This document shows positions 53,533-62,569 of a stretch of 64,000 nucleotides of DNA, one piece after another. Position 1 is the stretch's first letter. Every line of letters begins with the position of its first letter. A model generated the notes under the pieces. It was not told the origin of the DNA and ran no database searches. It saw only the letters and a list, made by a program, of their open reading frames with translations. The translations under genes were made by a program, and so were the position numbers. This DNA is from Linnemannia elongata (Eukaryota > Mortierellomycota > Mortierellomycetes > Mortierellales > Mortierellaceae). The stretch covers positions 1,116,001 through 1,180,000 of the forward strand of contig JAXBDG010000016.1 of the NCBI GenBank assembly GCA_036320915.1, given 5' to 3'.

Positions 53533-53544
53533 TCTTTCGAACAA
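53533..53544. repeat. Target-site duplication copy 3 (TCTTTCGAACAA)
   Basis: Follows the L2 A tail. Its last bases ACAA overlap the 3' terminus of the antisense 28S rRNA fragment. Confidence 0.8.
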
Positions 53545-53957
53545 ATCTATAGAACAATAGGCTTAATCTCAGCAGATCGTAGCAACAAGGCTACTCTACT
53601 GCTTACAATACCCCGTTCAATTAAAGTCGTCTGCAATGGATTTATCTCTTCCGATATTTGAAATTAACATTAGCAGGAACCTCACAAAGCCTTTCCGCTC
53701 TGCAAAATAACCCCACGTGGTATGATTCAGGATCCGAAGATCTATTCGTATTCAACTAAAAATCGGAAAATGCGGTAATCGTCGCGTTCTAGCACGGGTT
53801 CTGATTTAGAGGCGTTCAGCCATAACCCAACGGATGATAGCTTCGGGCCATTGCCTGCTCAGGCAGGCCTAAATACCAATTATCCGAATGAACGGTCCCT
53901 CTCGTACTAAGTTCAATTACTATTGCAACAGCATTTCATCAGTAGGGTAAAACTAAT

Positions 53958-53994
<37 letters not shown>

Positions 53995-54117
53995 ATTAGT
54001 GGGTGAACAATCCAACGCTTGCTGAATTCTGCTTCAGTATGATAGGAAGAGCCGACATCGAAGGATCTAAAAGCAACGTCGCTATGAACGCTTGGCTGCC
54101 ACAAGCCAGCTATCCCT
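53541..54117 (-). pseudogene. 28S rRNA 3' end fragment (577 nt)
   Basis: The minus strand carries the last ~577 nt of a 28S rRNA up to its 3' terminus (ending ...ATAGATTTGT). It includes the sarcin-ricin loop AGTACGAGAGGGACC and, near the 3' end, CGGGGTATTGTAAGCAG. It stops abruptly after the TATCCCT block at 54117 and is followed by unrelated DNA. Most conserved helices are intact but truncation makes it non-functional. It is the best preserved of three 28S pieces in the window. Confidence 0.9.
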
Positions 54118-54372
54118 AGGTACATTAGAATTTAAAGGATTTTTTTTCAGAGGGGTTTGTTTATTTCAAGAGGACATGTAGATGACAAACATCCTTTCGG
54201 TACGTTCCTGTGTCGTGAGACAATCTCCAGAAAGGCATTTAGGATTAGCGAACCGTGTCACTTGATATATAATCGAAAGGTAGATAGCATATTATGGATC
54301 GTGATGGACTTATTCCTCCTCCTCCTCAAGTCCATCTTTAACTACTTCCTCACAGTCAAAAATTCCTGAAAC
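54118..54372. other. Unassigned sequence right of the 28S fragment
   Basis: A short frame (54157-54369) has no motif. The breakpoint with 28S is sharp. Nothing else seen. Confidence 0.4.
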
Positions 54373-54540
54373 GTCGATGTCGCGAATCAGGACAAGTTAG
54401 GCGAGGTGACCTTTCTTAAGGCAGAGGTTGGAGGTGGGATGGGGAAGGGAAGATGGTCACAAGAAAGGGAGGGAGGTGAGGTACTTGACAAAGTGTATTC
54501 GAGTTACTAAGTGAGGTTTAACTATCTTGACTATGGGTAC
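54373..54540 (+). repeat. Left arm of a ~165-bp inverted repeat pair
   Basis: Blocks GTCGCGAATCAGGAC, AGGCGAGGTGACCTTTCT, AAGGCAGAGG, GAAGATGGT and GACAAAGTGTATTCGAGTTAC recur in the same order on the minus strand of 56115-56300. Estimated identity about 80%, by eye. Confidence 0.75.
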
Positions 54541-54582
54541 TTTTGCTAGCTATTTAGGCACTTGTTAATTACATCATTTTAG

Positions 54583-54667
54583 TAGGAGCAGCTTTAAGGC
54601 ATATGCATTAATGCAACAAAGCCATACCGCATGGTATTTAATGCATATGCATAGGCTGCTTCTCCTA
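54583..54667. repeat. Imperfect 85-bp palindrome (hairpin)
   Basis: Outer arms TAGGAG...CTCCTA, GCAGC...GCTGC and inner CATATGCATTAA...TTAATGCATATG pair across a short centre. It could be a MITE remnant or a cruciform-forming site. Confidence 0.65.
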
Positions 54668-54966
54668 GGACGCGACAGTCGATGAGGTCCCCAACAACTT
54701 TTTCATGACCATTAGCGCAGCCATCTACAGCTTGATTTTGGCGGGTGCGCTGTAAGCTGGGTCTTCCGGGAGGAAAGAAGGCAGGCGCGGAGTCAAAATT
54801 TGGGGAAAGGACGACGAGAGAGAAGGTCGTTGTTGTTGACCGGTTTATTGAGCACTCTAATTTATAGAGAATCTTATCAAATAAAACTAATCCTGTATTT
54901 CGTCAGCGGCACCCTGGTGGAGGCCAGTAAGTAAGGCGGGGTGGTCATTAAGTAAGGCGGGGCGCC

Positions 54967-55311
54967 CTACAAGTGCAAGGGAGGCAGGCGCGGCACCCCG
55001 GTGGGGGACAGCAATAAAGGCGGGGGCCGTGGCAGGGACAGCAACAAAGCCGGGGCGTCCCGGAAATGCAACGGGGACAGGCGCGGCACCCTGGAGGGGG
55101 ATAGGGACAGCATCACCCCCCACAAATCCGCCTTAAGGCCCAAATTCGCTTCGTCAAAGGAGCCCTCATTGAAGCCATTCTGGTTATTCGTGGAGCTGTC
55201 ACTTGTCTCATTGATAATTGTGCCATGGCTGTTAATCATGACGCTGGGAATTGGAGAGGCGGCAGCAAAGCTCCAAAGAGCGATGAAGAGAATTACGTTT
55301 TGTGGCAACAT
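54967..55311 (-). CDS. Putative small secreted protein, reading frame uncertain at the C-terminus
   Basis: 114-aa frame from the codon at 55311. A signal peptide is clear (LFIALWSFAAASP, cut near residue 19-20). The mature N-half is Asn/Ser-rich (NETSDSSTNNQNGFNEG). From about residue 62 the frame becomes Leu/Pro-rich. The +1 frame over the same DNA (continuing to 54887) gives a more regular repeat-like Gly/Ala/Pro/Val sequence (GAAPVPVAFPGRPGFVAVPA, ending GAADEIQD). A frameshift or short intron may therefore join the two. A TATAAATGC box on the minus strand lies near 55405-55410. It sits between the ~165-bp inverted repeats, with CCCTTGAT-type repeats upstream of it. Function unknown. Confidence 0.5.
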   Translation of the reverse strand: MLPQNVILFIALWSFAAASPIPSVMINSHGTIINETSDSSTNNQNGFNEGSFDEANLGLKADLWGVMLSLSPSRVPRLSPLHFRDAPALLLSLPRPPPLLLSPTGVPRLPPLHL

Positions 55312-55559
55312 TTTGGAGCGGGATGGAACTGGAATGTAGTGGAGGTTTGAGGGAGAAGAAGGATAGAATGTAGTTGAACGTGGTGGATTCGAACAATATG
55401 TGCATTTATAGTGAACTCAGAGAGGTAAACCCTTTAAGTTTCGGAGAACTTCAAGAGAGAGAGTACTCACATAAGGATTGCATGTAACTATAGAATAACT
55501 GACTTCCTACAGTAAGTAAGATATAAATTTTACCGGCTGAACAAAATATCACAACGCGC

Positions 55560-55985
55560 CTTTGTTTACCCCCTTGATTTTTATGCCTTGTTGTTGTCCT
55601 TGATTTATGCCTTGATGTTGCCCCTTTGATTTTTATGCCTTGACGCTGTCCCTTGATTTTTAGGCCTTGAGGTTTGTCCCTTGTCCATTGGTTTTGCCTT
55701 TCGATGTTACTCACTGGTGTTGTCCCTTGTGTTGTTCACTGTTATTTTTTTTTGGCCCCTTGTCCCTTGAATGTGTCCCTCATTGTCCATTGGTGTTATC
55801 CCTTGGTGTTGTCCCTTGATGTTGTCCCTTGGTGTTGTCCCTTGGTGTTGTCCCTTGGTGTTGTCCCTTGGTGTTGTCCATTGGTGATGTGGTCTCTTGG
55901 TGCTATCTTTTAGTCCCTTGATGCTGCCCTTAACGTTTCTCCATCCCTCCTTTCTCTGCATGTCCTAGATCTTTTTCCAGCATCC
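55560..55985 (+). repeat. CCCTTGAT-type minisatellite, largest array
   Basis: Best-ordered stretch at 55785-55890, with 12-nt units CCCTTGGTGTTGT or CCCTTGATGTTGT; flanks carry CCTTGATTTTTATG variants. The frames on both strands are repeat artefacts (for example DNIKGQHQGTT). Confidence 0.85.
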
Positions 55986-56114
55986 CTTGATCTTTTCTGT
56001 CGCGTCATACACTACGATCGGTCGACTCTTAGAGTGATCGATCGACTCTTGGCCGCAGTTTGTCTTCGCCCAAGTGAACAATTAATTAGCACAGCCACAG
56101 TAAAAGATATATAT

Positions 56115-56300
56115 ATATGTAGTTTGTACCCAGATAGTTTAGTCCTTACCTAGTAACTCGAATACACTTTGTCAAACACTTTACCTCTCTCCCATTGAAA
56201 ACCATCTTCCCCCACATATCCCACCTCCAGCCTCTGCCTTGAGAAAGGTCAACCTCGCCTAGTGTCCCTAGTCTTGATTCGCGACATTTTCCCAGCATCC
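56115..56300 (-). repeat. Right arm of the ~165-bp inverted repeat pair
   Basis: Reverse-complement partner of 54373-54540. It lies between two CCCTTGAT blocks, with TATATATATATG just inside. Arms face each other across about 1.57 kb. Confidence 0.75.
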
Positions 56301-56400
56301 CTTGATCTTTATTTAGAGCCCATTGAGCTTGGCACTGACCCTTGATACATCTCGTCCCTTGCTTTGTACCGTCTCCTGATCTTTTCTGATGCCCCATTTT
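56285..56400 (+). repeat. Short CCCTTGATC-type repeat block
   Basis: CATCCCTTGATC and CCCTTGATACATC units, same family and orientation as the larger arrays. Confidence 0.6.
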
Positions 56401-56558
56401 ATTCAGCACAATTCTGAACATAATTCTAATTCAACATACACTGATTTCATTCTGCAACACATGAAAGGAGAGGGAAGGTTGCAGGAGACGGTAAACGCGG
56501 TGTCCGACTTTTCTCCTGTCATTTCTCTTCGTCTCTGGCTCTCATTCATATTTTTTTT

Positions 56559-56809
56559 TGGTCCACAAGTGTCCTACAGAGGACGGACTACTTGCATTGT
56601 CATAGGTGCCATGGACATATGTGTGTGACTTCTTGTATTCCTTGTAACCGACGAAAACTAACTAAAATTAATAATAAAATCCCTGGATCCCTCGGTACAA
56701 AATGTTCCTTCTCTTCTTTTCGACAGCAAGGGTGGTGAGGGTGGGACATATGTCCATGGCACCTATGACAATGCAAGTAGTCCGTCCTCTGTAGGACACT
56801 TGTGGACCA
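56559..56809. repeat. 64-bp inverted repeat next to the DIRS recombinase
   Basis: Arms 56559-56622 and 56746-56809 are exact reverse complements as far as I can read, with a 123-bp AT-rich spacer. The right arm ends 4 bp before the recombinase stop codon. DIRS elements end in inverted repeats plus an internal complementary region, so this may be the element's terminus. Confidence 0.75.
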
Positions 56810-56813
56810 TTGT

Positions 56814-57250
56814 CTACGGTGCCATGTCCATATGTGACTCCAGAGGGATCCCCAACGTAGAAACAGACAGATTGTTTGAGATGACACTAGAAAGATGATA
56901 GTGCTTCTCAAAGATCTTGGGGGACGACCAGTTGCCTTGGACCATGATGTCCGGAATGGGGACTCCAGCCATAGCCGCGAGAGTGGAGCCGAGGGCGCGA
57001 AGCTTGGGAGGTCTGGTACCCTTGGGAACGAACAGCCGAGAGATTGTGTTCATATAGACGGAGATGGTGGTGGAGACCACCTGCTTGGTAAGCTTTCTGG
57101 AGTTGCGGAGTAGAGGAACGATAGAGTGGGCCTTGTCCTTGGGGTGCGGCACCGAGACGTCCGCGGCCTTGGTGCGTGAGCGGTAATCGATATAGGCCTG
57201 TACGGGGCAGATCGCCAGGTCCTTGTGTCGACTGAGGTGAACATATTTGA
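56814..57250 (-). pseudogene. Tyrosine recombinase C-terminal fragment
   Basis: Contains the conserved Arg (KLRALGST), GNW motif and catalytic Tyr region (FEKHYHLSS). Frame changes near 57150 separate it from the upstream part (around CPVQAYIDYRSR). No longer expressed as one protein. Confidence 0.75.
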
Positions 57251-57350
57251 TTATCCTCTGTCTGCCACGTTTTTCCTTAGGGAAAACAACTGCCAGCTGT
57301 AGCTTGTCGCCAACGATGTCGGACTTGGATACACATCCGTGCAGAAGATC

Positions 57351-57851
57351 TCATCTGGGCGCATACAACCCGCAGACGCCTAATAGCCACGATAGCTTCT
57401 TGGCCAACTCCGTCATTGGTAGGGCTTGGTTGTTGGGGCTGGACCGAAAGAAAGTGAGAGCCGGGTCGGTCGAGTAGATCTCGTACTTGGTGTCCACGAA
57501 GCCAAGGCTATGGCCTGCCTTGAGAAAGGATTGAAAGACTGGATCGGACGTGACAACTTCTGGTTGGAGAAACAAAGCAAGAATTGCCGCTTTTCGATTA
57601 TGAACGGAGGACCACTGTAGTTTCTTGGCGGCCAAGACATGGCAGAGCCAATTGACAACGACGATGGCTGGATTAATGCCCTGCTCGTATGATCCATCCT
57701 TGAGCCATTGCTGAAACTCCTGCTGTGCTGGCTCGTACCGCTGACGTGTCCTGGTAACAGCGAGGTTGTCGGAAATGAAGGCCGTAGCCTCTTCGGAGAG
57801 ACCCTTGTGAATCAGATGCGCCCGCTTACTCTCCACGCCGAGAGAGCCCAA
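57351..57851 (-). pseudogene. Tyrosine recombinase N-terminal fragment
   Basis: 166-codon frame with the core-binding type helical domain (LSEEATAFISDN, RTRQRYEPAQQEFQQWLKDG, WLCHVLAAKKLQWSSVHNRK). Continues out of frame into the catalytic fragment. Confidence 0.7.
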
Positions 57852-58465
57852 TGAGGATTCTTGTCAAGTACTAGCCTTGCGCTTCCTGGAGGGGGTAGCA
57901 CTGCTGCTCGAGGAACTGGGACTGGGGGACAGATTGCCATTGCTTGCACTGTCGGAAACCACGACGCCGACGGCCAGAAGGGGGTGATGATGGTTGCGTC
58001 CTGTTTCTCCTGACATAGACGCTGAAGAACCAGAGGGAGAAGGTTCCACGGAGGGCAAAGGTATACGGTTCCCCAATCTCCTCCAACAGTGGCGGAAGGC
58101 ATCCGTTGCTATCGCTGCTGGATGTGGGTGCCATGATATGAAGTGCGGAAGCTGGGTGTTGGTCGCTGATGCAAACATGTCGACCTGGTGGGGACCCTAC
58201 CACCGGTCCAGATCCTGAAAGAACTGAGGGTGTAAACTCCACTTCAGTTGCTCCTGAAGTTGCCGTGAGGGCGAATCTGCTGGATTGAATGACGAGGGTA
58301 CGTATGTCGTCTGTAGGCGTGTTCCGGTTGCCAGGCAGTGACGCCAGATCCTGTCCGCTGCCTCCATCAGTGGTGCTGACCTCGTTCCTCCAAACTTGTT
58401 GATGTAGGCAATTGTCGAGGTATCGTCGATGACCAGGTTGACCATGCGCCCTGGGTCTCTGTTAA

Positions 58466-58881
58466 GGAGGCCCTCTAGATACAGGATGTAAAGTAGTGGC
58501 CATGAGATTTTTAAAAGACACACCAACACTTAATGGTCTTGGCGGATAGTCTGGCTCCATCACCCCCATCTCCCCCCACATGTACAATCCCTCTGGTAAG
58601 TAGCTGTGAACTAGTATTTGGGGACTTTGGCGTGTTGGACATTGGTGTTGCATATTGGACACACGTGAACCGGTCCATACCCGTGGGATTGGCAGGCAAC
58701 ACCAATGTCCAACACGCCAAAGTCCCCAAATACTAGTTCACAGCTACTTACCAGCGGGATTGTACATGTGGGGGGAGATGGGGGTGATGGAGCCAGACTA
58801 TCCGCCAAGACCATTAAGTGTTGGTGTGTCTTTTAAAAATCTCATGGCCACTACTTTACATCCTGCATCTAGAGGGCCTCC
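58466..58881. repeat. Near-perfect 186-bp inverted repeat with 44-bp spacer
   Basis: Left arm 58466-58651 and right arm 58696-58881 differ at only a few positions (for example CCCTCT/CCCGCT and GATAC/GATGC). The right arm is the 5' start of the LINE-B copy and contains the ATG of its ORF1; the left arm is an inverted copy of it. The DIRS remnant begins immediately to the left. Confidence 0.9.
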
Positions 58882-59600
58882 ACTGTGGAAAGAGCGGGCT
58901 GCTAGACGTGTAGCGACACCACGAGCAGCCAACGCGGTGGCTCCCCCGCCTACTAACAAAAATCGTTACAATGGGGCGGTGCTCAAGGCGCAAGCTGTAG
59001 CCCAACCTAATCAGATAGGCCCGGCATATAGCACGATGGTGAAGCAGGACAAAACCCAGAAAAGTAAGGAAGCACAGATGAACCAGATAAGTGCAAACAC
59101 CGCCAACCAAGAAAACATTGAGGAACTGAAAAGACAAATTCAGCAACAACAAGCAATGATCAAGAGCTTGCAAGAGAGACTAGAAATTCGGGAAGCAGTG
59201 GAAAGGAGAGAAAAAATGGAACAAGAAAACAAACAAAATAAGATGATTAGTATGGAAGAAAAATCGGTACCATTGTGGCAACAGCGGTAGCAGAGGCTAT
59301 GACCAGTGCAGTGTTGAATATTAGGATGGAGACATGGGTAGCACCTAAAATGGTAAAGAGAATATGGCAAATGAAACAGAGGGAGCAAAAGATGAAATCA
59401 AAAGGAGAAAACAACTATCCAGAGGAGTAGCAGCAGCCCAACAAGCAGATGAAGAGCAAAGTAGGCAAACGGCGCAAGCTCCAAGCATTGCCGAGTCATT
59501 TGAGAGTTACAACAGGAAAATCGCACAGGTCATGAGTCGTAATGAGAATACGCAGTTCTCTCCTTTCCTCAGCGTACCTCAAACAATTTCATAAACGGGT
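58766..59600 (+). pseudogene. LINE-B ORF1 (coiled-coil protein), frameshifted
   Basis: The first frame from the ATG at 58766 (MWGEMGVMEPDYPP) runs to 59290 and holds a coiled coil rich in Gln/Glu/Lys (NIEELKRQIQQQQAMIKSLQ). A shift near 59270 moves the frame to VATAVAEAMTSAV...; a further frame (from ATG 59364) continues with EEQSRQTAQAPSIAESFESY. ORF1-type coiled coils trimerise and bind RNA. Probably broken rather than spliced, as no good donor is seen. Confidence 0.65.
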
Positions 59601-59644
59601 CAAACCAACGGAGCGAACACACCATCATCCCTTAACCATCAATA

Positions 59645-60398
59645 ATGACAGACACCACAAACACCAACGGGTACCTTCGCATCGCATCCACCAACGTGCA
59701 AGGGGCAAGGGAATATGGGTTTTTTAAAGCGGTGGCAAGATGGGGCGTGGATATCGGGAATTTCGGTATTATAGCGTGCCAAGAAACGAAACTGCAAGCG
59801 GACAAAACTACAAATACTTGTTATTTGATAAAAACGAACGGAGCCAATATACCGGCTTTTGGGCAAATGCAACGACTAGAGAGATGGGAGCGGGAGTAGC
59901 ATTCTTAGTAAAAGAATCATGGCAAAAGCACATCATAAGAAGAAATACACACAGCAGTAGAGGCATTTCTTTAGATTTTGGATATCATTTGGGGGCCCAC
60001 TTTCGGATAGTGAACTGTTATGTTCCTGCAAGTAGAGACGAAGAGAGGAAAAGAGAGCTTCAAGAGTTAACCGAGTGGGCAAAAAAAGGAATTCAAGAGG
60101 CAAAAGAGAAAGGCATGGAGACCATTGTATGGGGGGATTTTAATGGTGTAGTGAACCCCTCACCCGATCGGTCGAGCGAAAAGAAACAAAACACTAACAT
60201 TGAAAACGGCCTTCTGGAGTGGTTAGTGGAAAACCAATTCACAGATAGCTTCCACGAGCTTCATCCAGAGACCCGCGCTTATTCCTTTCGTGACATTAGA
60301 AGATTAGACATGATCTGGCTAGCGGGTGGTCTGAAAGGTGACCTGACAACCGGTCATACAAGGAACAGTCCAAGGATTCGCATCATCCATCAAGCCTG
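59645..60398 (+). pseudogene. LINE-B AP-type endonuclease, frameshifted
   Basis: Begins at ATG 59645 with LRIASTNVQGAREYGFF and IIACQETKLQ (endonuclease motifs I and II). A frameshift near 59810 moves to a frame with KYLLFDKNERSQYTGFW, ETIVWGDFNGVVNPSPDR and RRLDMIWLAGG. Catalytic Glu (QETK) and Asp/Asn (GDFNG) are retained. The frame ends at a stop at 60398, right after the RT deletion junction. Confidence 0.8.
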
Positions 60399-60403
60399 AA
60401 CTC

Positions 60404-61804
60404 ATGGGGCTCATAGCAGGCATTATCGCGACACCACAAGACCAGGACGTATGCATCCGACTCGACAATCAAAAGGTGGTTAAGATGTTCAATGACGTTG
60501 TTGTCAACAGGAGGAGAGCGTCGGTGAGGGCCAAACTGAGGTGCGATTACGCGGTGGAAAGGGCAATAGTAGCGCGGATATGCAGCGAGCGGACAGGATC
60601 CACAACCGTCGAATGGGTCAAGGGACATCGCGGCGACAAGTGGAATGTGGCAGCAGACAAAGCGGCCAAGGTGGCCCAGGTGTTGGTAGGAAAAGAGTGG
60701 AAGGTCAGAGCGGAGGATCAGGACGACCTGCGTTACATAGCAAAAATGGCCGGCACTACACTCGAGATCGACACCAGACAGGCCCTGAAGATGCAGACAA
60801 CCAGACGGTGGCACCAGACATGGAGATCACTCAAGAGGCACAAGAGGTCGATCCAGGACTATGAAGGCACAGACTGGCTCGGTACTCTTGCTATTATCCA
60901 CAACAACAAACCAGTACACACTTTCTTTAGCTCGCAGCAGGACACCCGACTACGCAGCCACAGGATAAAGAAAATCCATGGCATGCTACCGACAATGGAC
61001 GCCCTTCACGCCCGACGACCAGACCTGTACAAAAACGATCAGTGCCGACTGTGTCATGCGACGACGGAGGACAATGAGCACATATGGTTATGCCCAGAGA
61101 GCAAGGAGGCCCACGACGAGATCTGGAAGGACGGACTCGGGAGGATCGACTTCTGGGGAGAGATTGCCACGAAACACTACAACAGAGAGAGGAAGAAGAG
61201 AAGGAAGGAGGGAGAAACAGAGCCCAAGGATATCGGGTGGGTAACGACGAGCGTCAGAGCATGCAAAGCGGCGCTGAGGAGGATTGTCCAATGGCCAAGC
61301 ACGGAGGACCGTAATGAAGGATACACGGGTGACGAGAAGTGGACGGTCTGCCATATACTCAGAGGACTCGTACCCAAGGCTCTTGCTACTGAGTGGGCCA
61401 AAGTCTTCAAGGAGATTCCCAAGAGCGTTGCCGAACACGTCTGCCGACTATTCTGCAAGTACATCGAGAAGGAGGGCCGAGAAAAAATATGGAAACCGCG
61501 ATGCGAGAGAACCGTCGAATGGGAGAAACAGCAGGGTATCACAGAAAGACGGAAGCACAAACCCCCGGAGGAGCGGCCAAAGTCCCAATGGCAACAAATA
61601 TATGGACGGAAACCCAGGGCGAATGAATGCGAGTGCGGGCGGCCCCTGGCGGAGCACGAGGAGGGACGATGCCCTGGCGTTCAGAATGATACACATGCAG
61701 CCGACCGAGCGGTGATCGAGGCCTTACTAGGCCGAAGGAGAATGGATATTATGGAAAAAAGAGGAGCGATGACAGTTAAAGAGTTCGAGACGGAAGACAC
61801 CTAG
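60404..61804 (+). CDS. LINE-B RNase H and C-terminal region (open 466-aa fragment)
   Basis: Open frame from the ATG at 60404; coding similarity extends upstream in-frame (GFASSIKPEL), so the true domain start is lost in the deletion. RNase H motifs: ELMGLIAGI, CIRLDNQKVV, VEWVKGHRGDKWNVAADKAA (the catalytic Asp in D-N and the ending H..D). Next is a Cys/His finger (CRLCHATTEDNEHIWLC) typical of LINE C-termini, then a basic region and a second finger (CECGRPLAEHEEGRCPG). The frame is undamaged even though the element is dead, suggesting a recent deletion. Whether it is expressed is unknown. Confidence 0.75.
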   Translation: MGLIAGIIATPQDQDVCIRLDNQKVVKMFNDVVVNRRRASVRAKLRCDYAVERAIVARICSERTGSTTVEWVKGHRGDKWNVAADKAAKVAQVLVGKEWKVRAEDQDDLRYIAKMAGTTLEIDTRQALKMQTTRRWHQTWRSLKRHKRSIQDYEGTDWLGTLAIIHNNKPVHTFFSSQQDTRLRSHRIKKIHGMLPTMDALHARRPDLYKNDQCRLCHATTEDNEHIWLCPESKEAHDEIWKDGLGRIDFWGEIATKHYNRERKKRRKEGETEPKDIGWVTTSVRACKAALRRIVQWPSTEDRNEGYTGDEKWTVCHILRGLVPKALATEWAKVFKEIPKSVAEHVCRLFCKYIEKEGREKIWKPRCERTVEWEKQQGITERRKHKPPEERPKSQWQQIYGRKPRANECECGRPLAEHEEGRCPGVQNDTHAADRAVIEALLGRRRMDIMEKRGAMTVKEFETEDT

Positions 61805-62029
61805 TTTTCCTCCTTGAACCGCCCCCGAAGGGCAGCAAGGGTCATCCGGAGGTATGCGCAGGTGCTCCTGGCGCAGAATACGGATTGTGTTTCCTCGGTT
61901 TTGCGCAGTACACTTTATCTATTCTGCTTTGCTATAACGACGTAGAATACCGTGCTCGCATGAGCTACACTTAGACTTCCGTTTTCGGATTAAAACTTTG
62001 AAGTTCCAAAAATAAGGTTTTATTTTCCG
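61805..62029. other. Possible LINE-B 3' UTR
   Basis: GC-rich then AT-rich sequence after the ORF stop. No poly-A tail or target duplication was identified, so the element end is uncertain. Confidence 0.35.
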
Positions 62030-62300
62030 GCTCCCCTTGATCTTTTTCCATCACCACTTTCTTCTTCCAGCATCCCTTGATCATTTTTAGTATCATTTGA
62101 ACATTTTCAGCATCACTTGAGTTAGTCCCTCCCTTGTTATCCCTTGATGTTGTTCCTTGGGGCTGTCCCTTGATGTTGTCTTTGGTGTCTTGCGATGGTA
62201 TCCATTTGTGTTGTCCCTTGATGTGGACAGGTCCCCTTGGTCTCTTCACTCAGTTGGTTGTCCCTTGATTTGTTCATTGGTGTTGTTCTTTGATGTTGTG
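62030..62300 (+). repeat. CCCTTGAT-type minisatellite
   Basis: Starts with CCCTTGATCTTTTTCC and CATCCCTTGATCATTTT units, then CCCTTGATGTTGT units. Same orientation as the other arrays. Confidence 0.8.
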
Positions 62301-62565
62301 AAAAGTATAGAGCTTGAGTCAACGAGAAGAAATGAGTTGGTTTATTATTTTACACCATTTACACCACTGGATTGATATTTAACCACAAAGGTGATAGCTA
62401 ATAACGGAGGCAGCAAATAATCTTGGGATGATAATTATTATAAATAATCACGGAGGTGGTAGTTGAGCAGCGACCACCTGCCATGTGGTGATGTGGTCGC
62501 TAGCAGCACTTCTTCGTTAAATAAAAAGTAACTTAGACACAATAACCCGTACCGCAACAGTCCCA
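62301..62565. other. AT-rich spacer between two minisatellite blocks
   Basis: Contains GGAGGTGGTAG and GACCACCTGCCA type short inverted motifs (around 62450-62485). No gene seen. Confidence 0.35.
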
Positions 62566-62569
62566 TGAT

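Larger units (their letters stand above)
56814..58460 (-). mobile_element. DIRS-type retrotransposon remnant (RNase H and tyrosine recombinase)
   Basis: On the minus strand, 58460-58200 encodes an RNase H-like domain (VNLVIDDTSTIAYINKFGGT, RLQTTYVPSSFNPADSPSR). Next comes WGPHQVDMFASATNTQLPHF, typical of DIRS pol. A tyrosine recombinase follows (57850-57350: N-terminal helical domain; 57250-56814: catalytic end with RALGSTLAAMAGVP, GNWSSPKIFEKHY). Several frameshifts break the sequence. The RT core and gag are absent; the element is cut at 58460 by the inverted repeat of the next element. Assignment to DIRS rests on the RNase H plus YR order and motif resemblance. Confidence 0.8.
58696..61980 (+). 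mobile_element. LINE-B: internally deleted non-LTR element lacking reverse transcriptase
   Basis: Order of parts: 5' region with ORF1 (58766 on), endonuclease (59645-60398), then RNase H and C-terminal Zn-binding region (60404-61804), then a possible 3' UTR. The whole RT domain, expected between 60370 and 60404, is missing. ORF1 and the endonuclease carry frameshifts. It is a different family from the LINE at 45774 because it has RNase H. No poly-A tail found. Confidence 0.85.

Noticed and set aside
55707..55961. Gln/Gly/Asp-rich repeat protein frame (DNIKGQHQGTT type)
   Set aside because: Direct translation of the 12-nt minisatellite; the same pattern appears at every array of this family.
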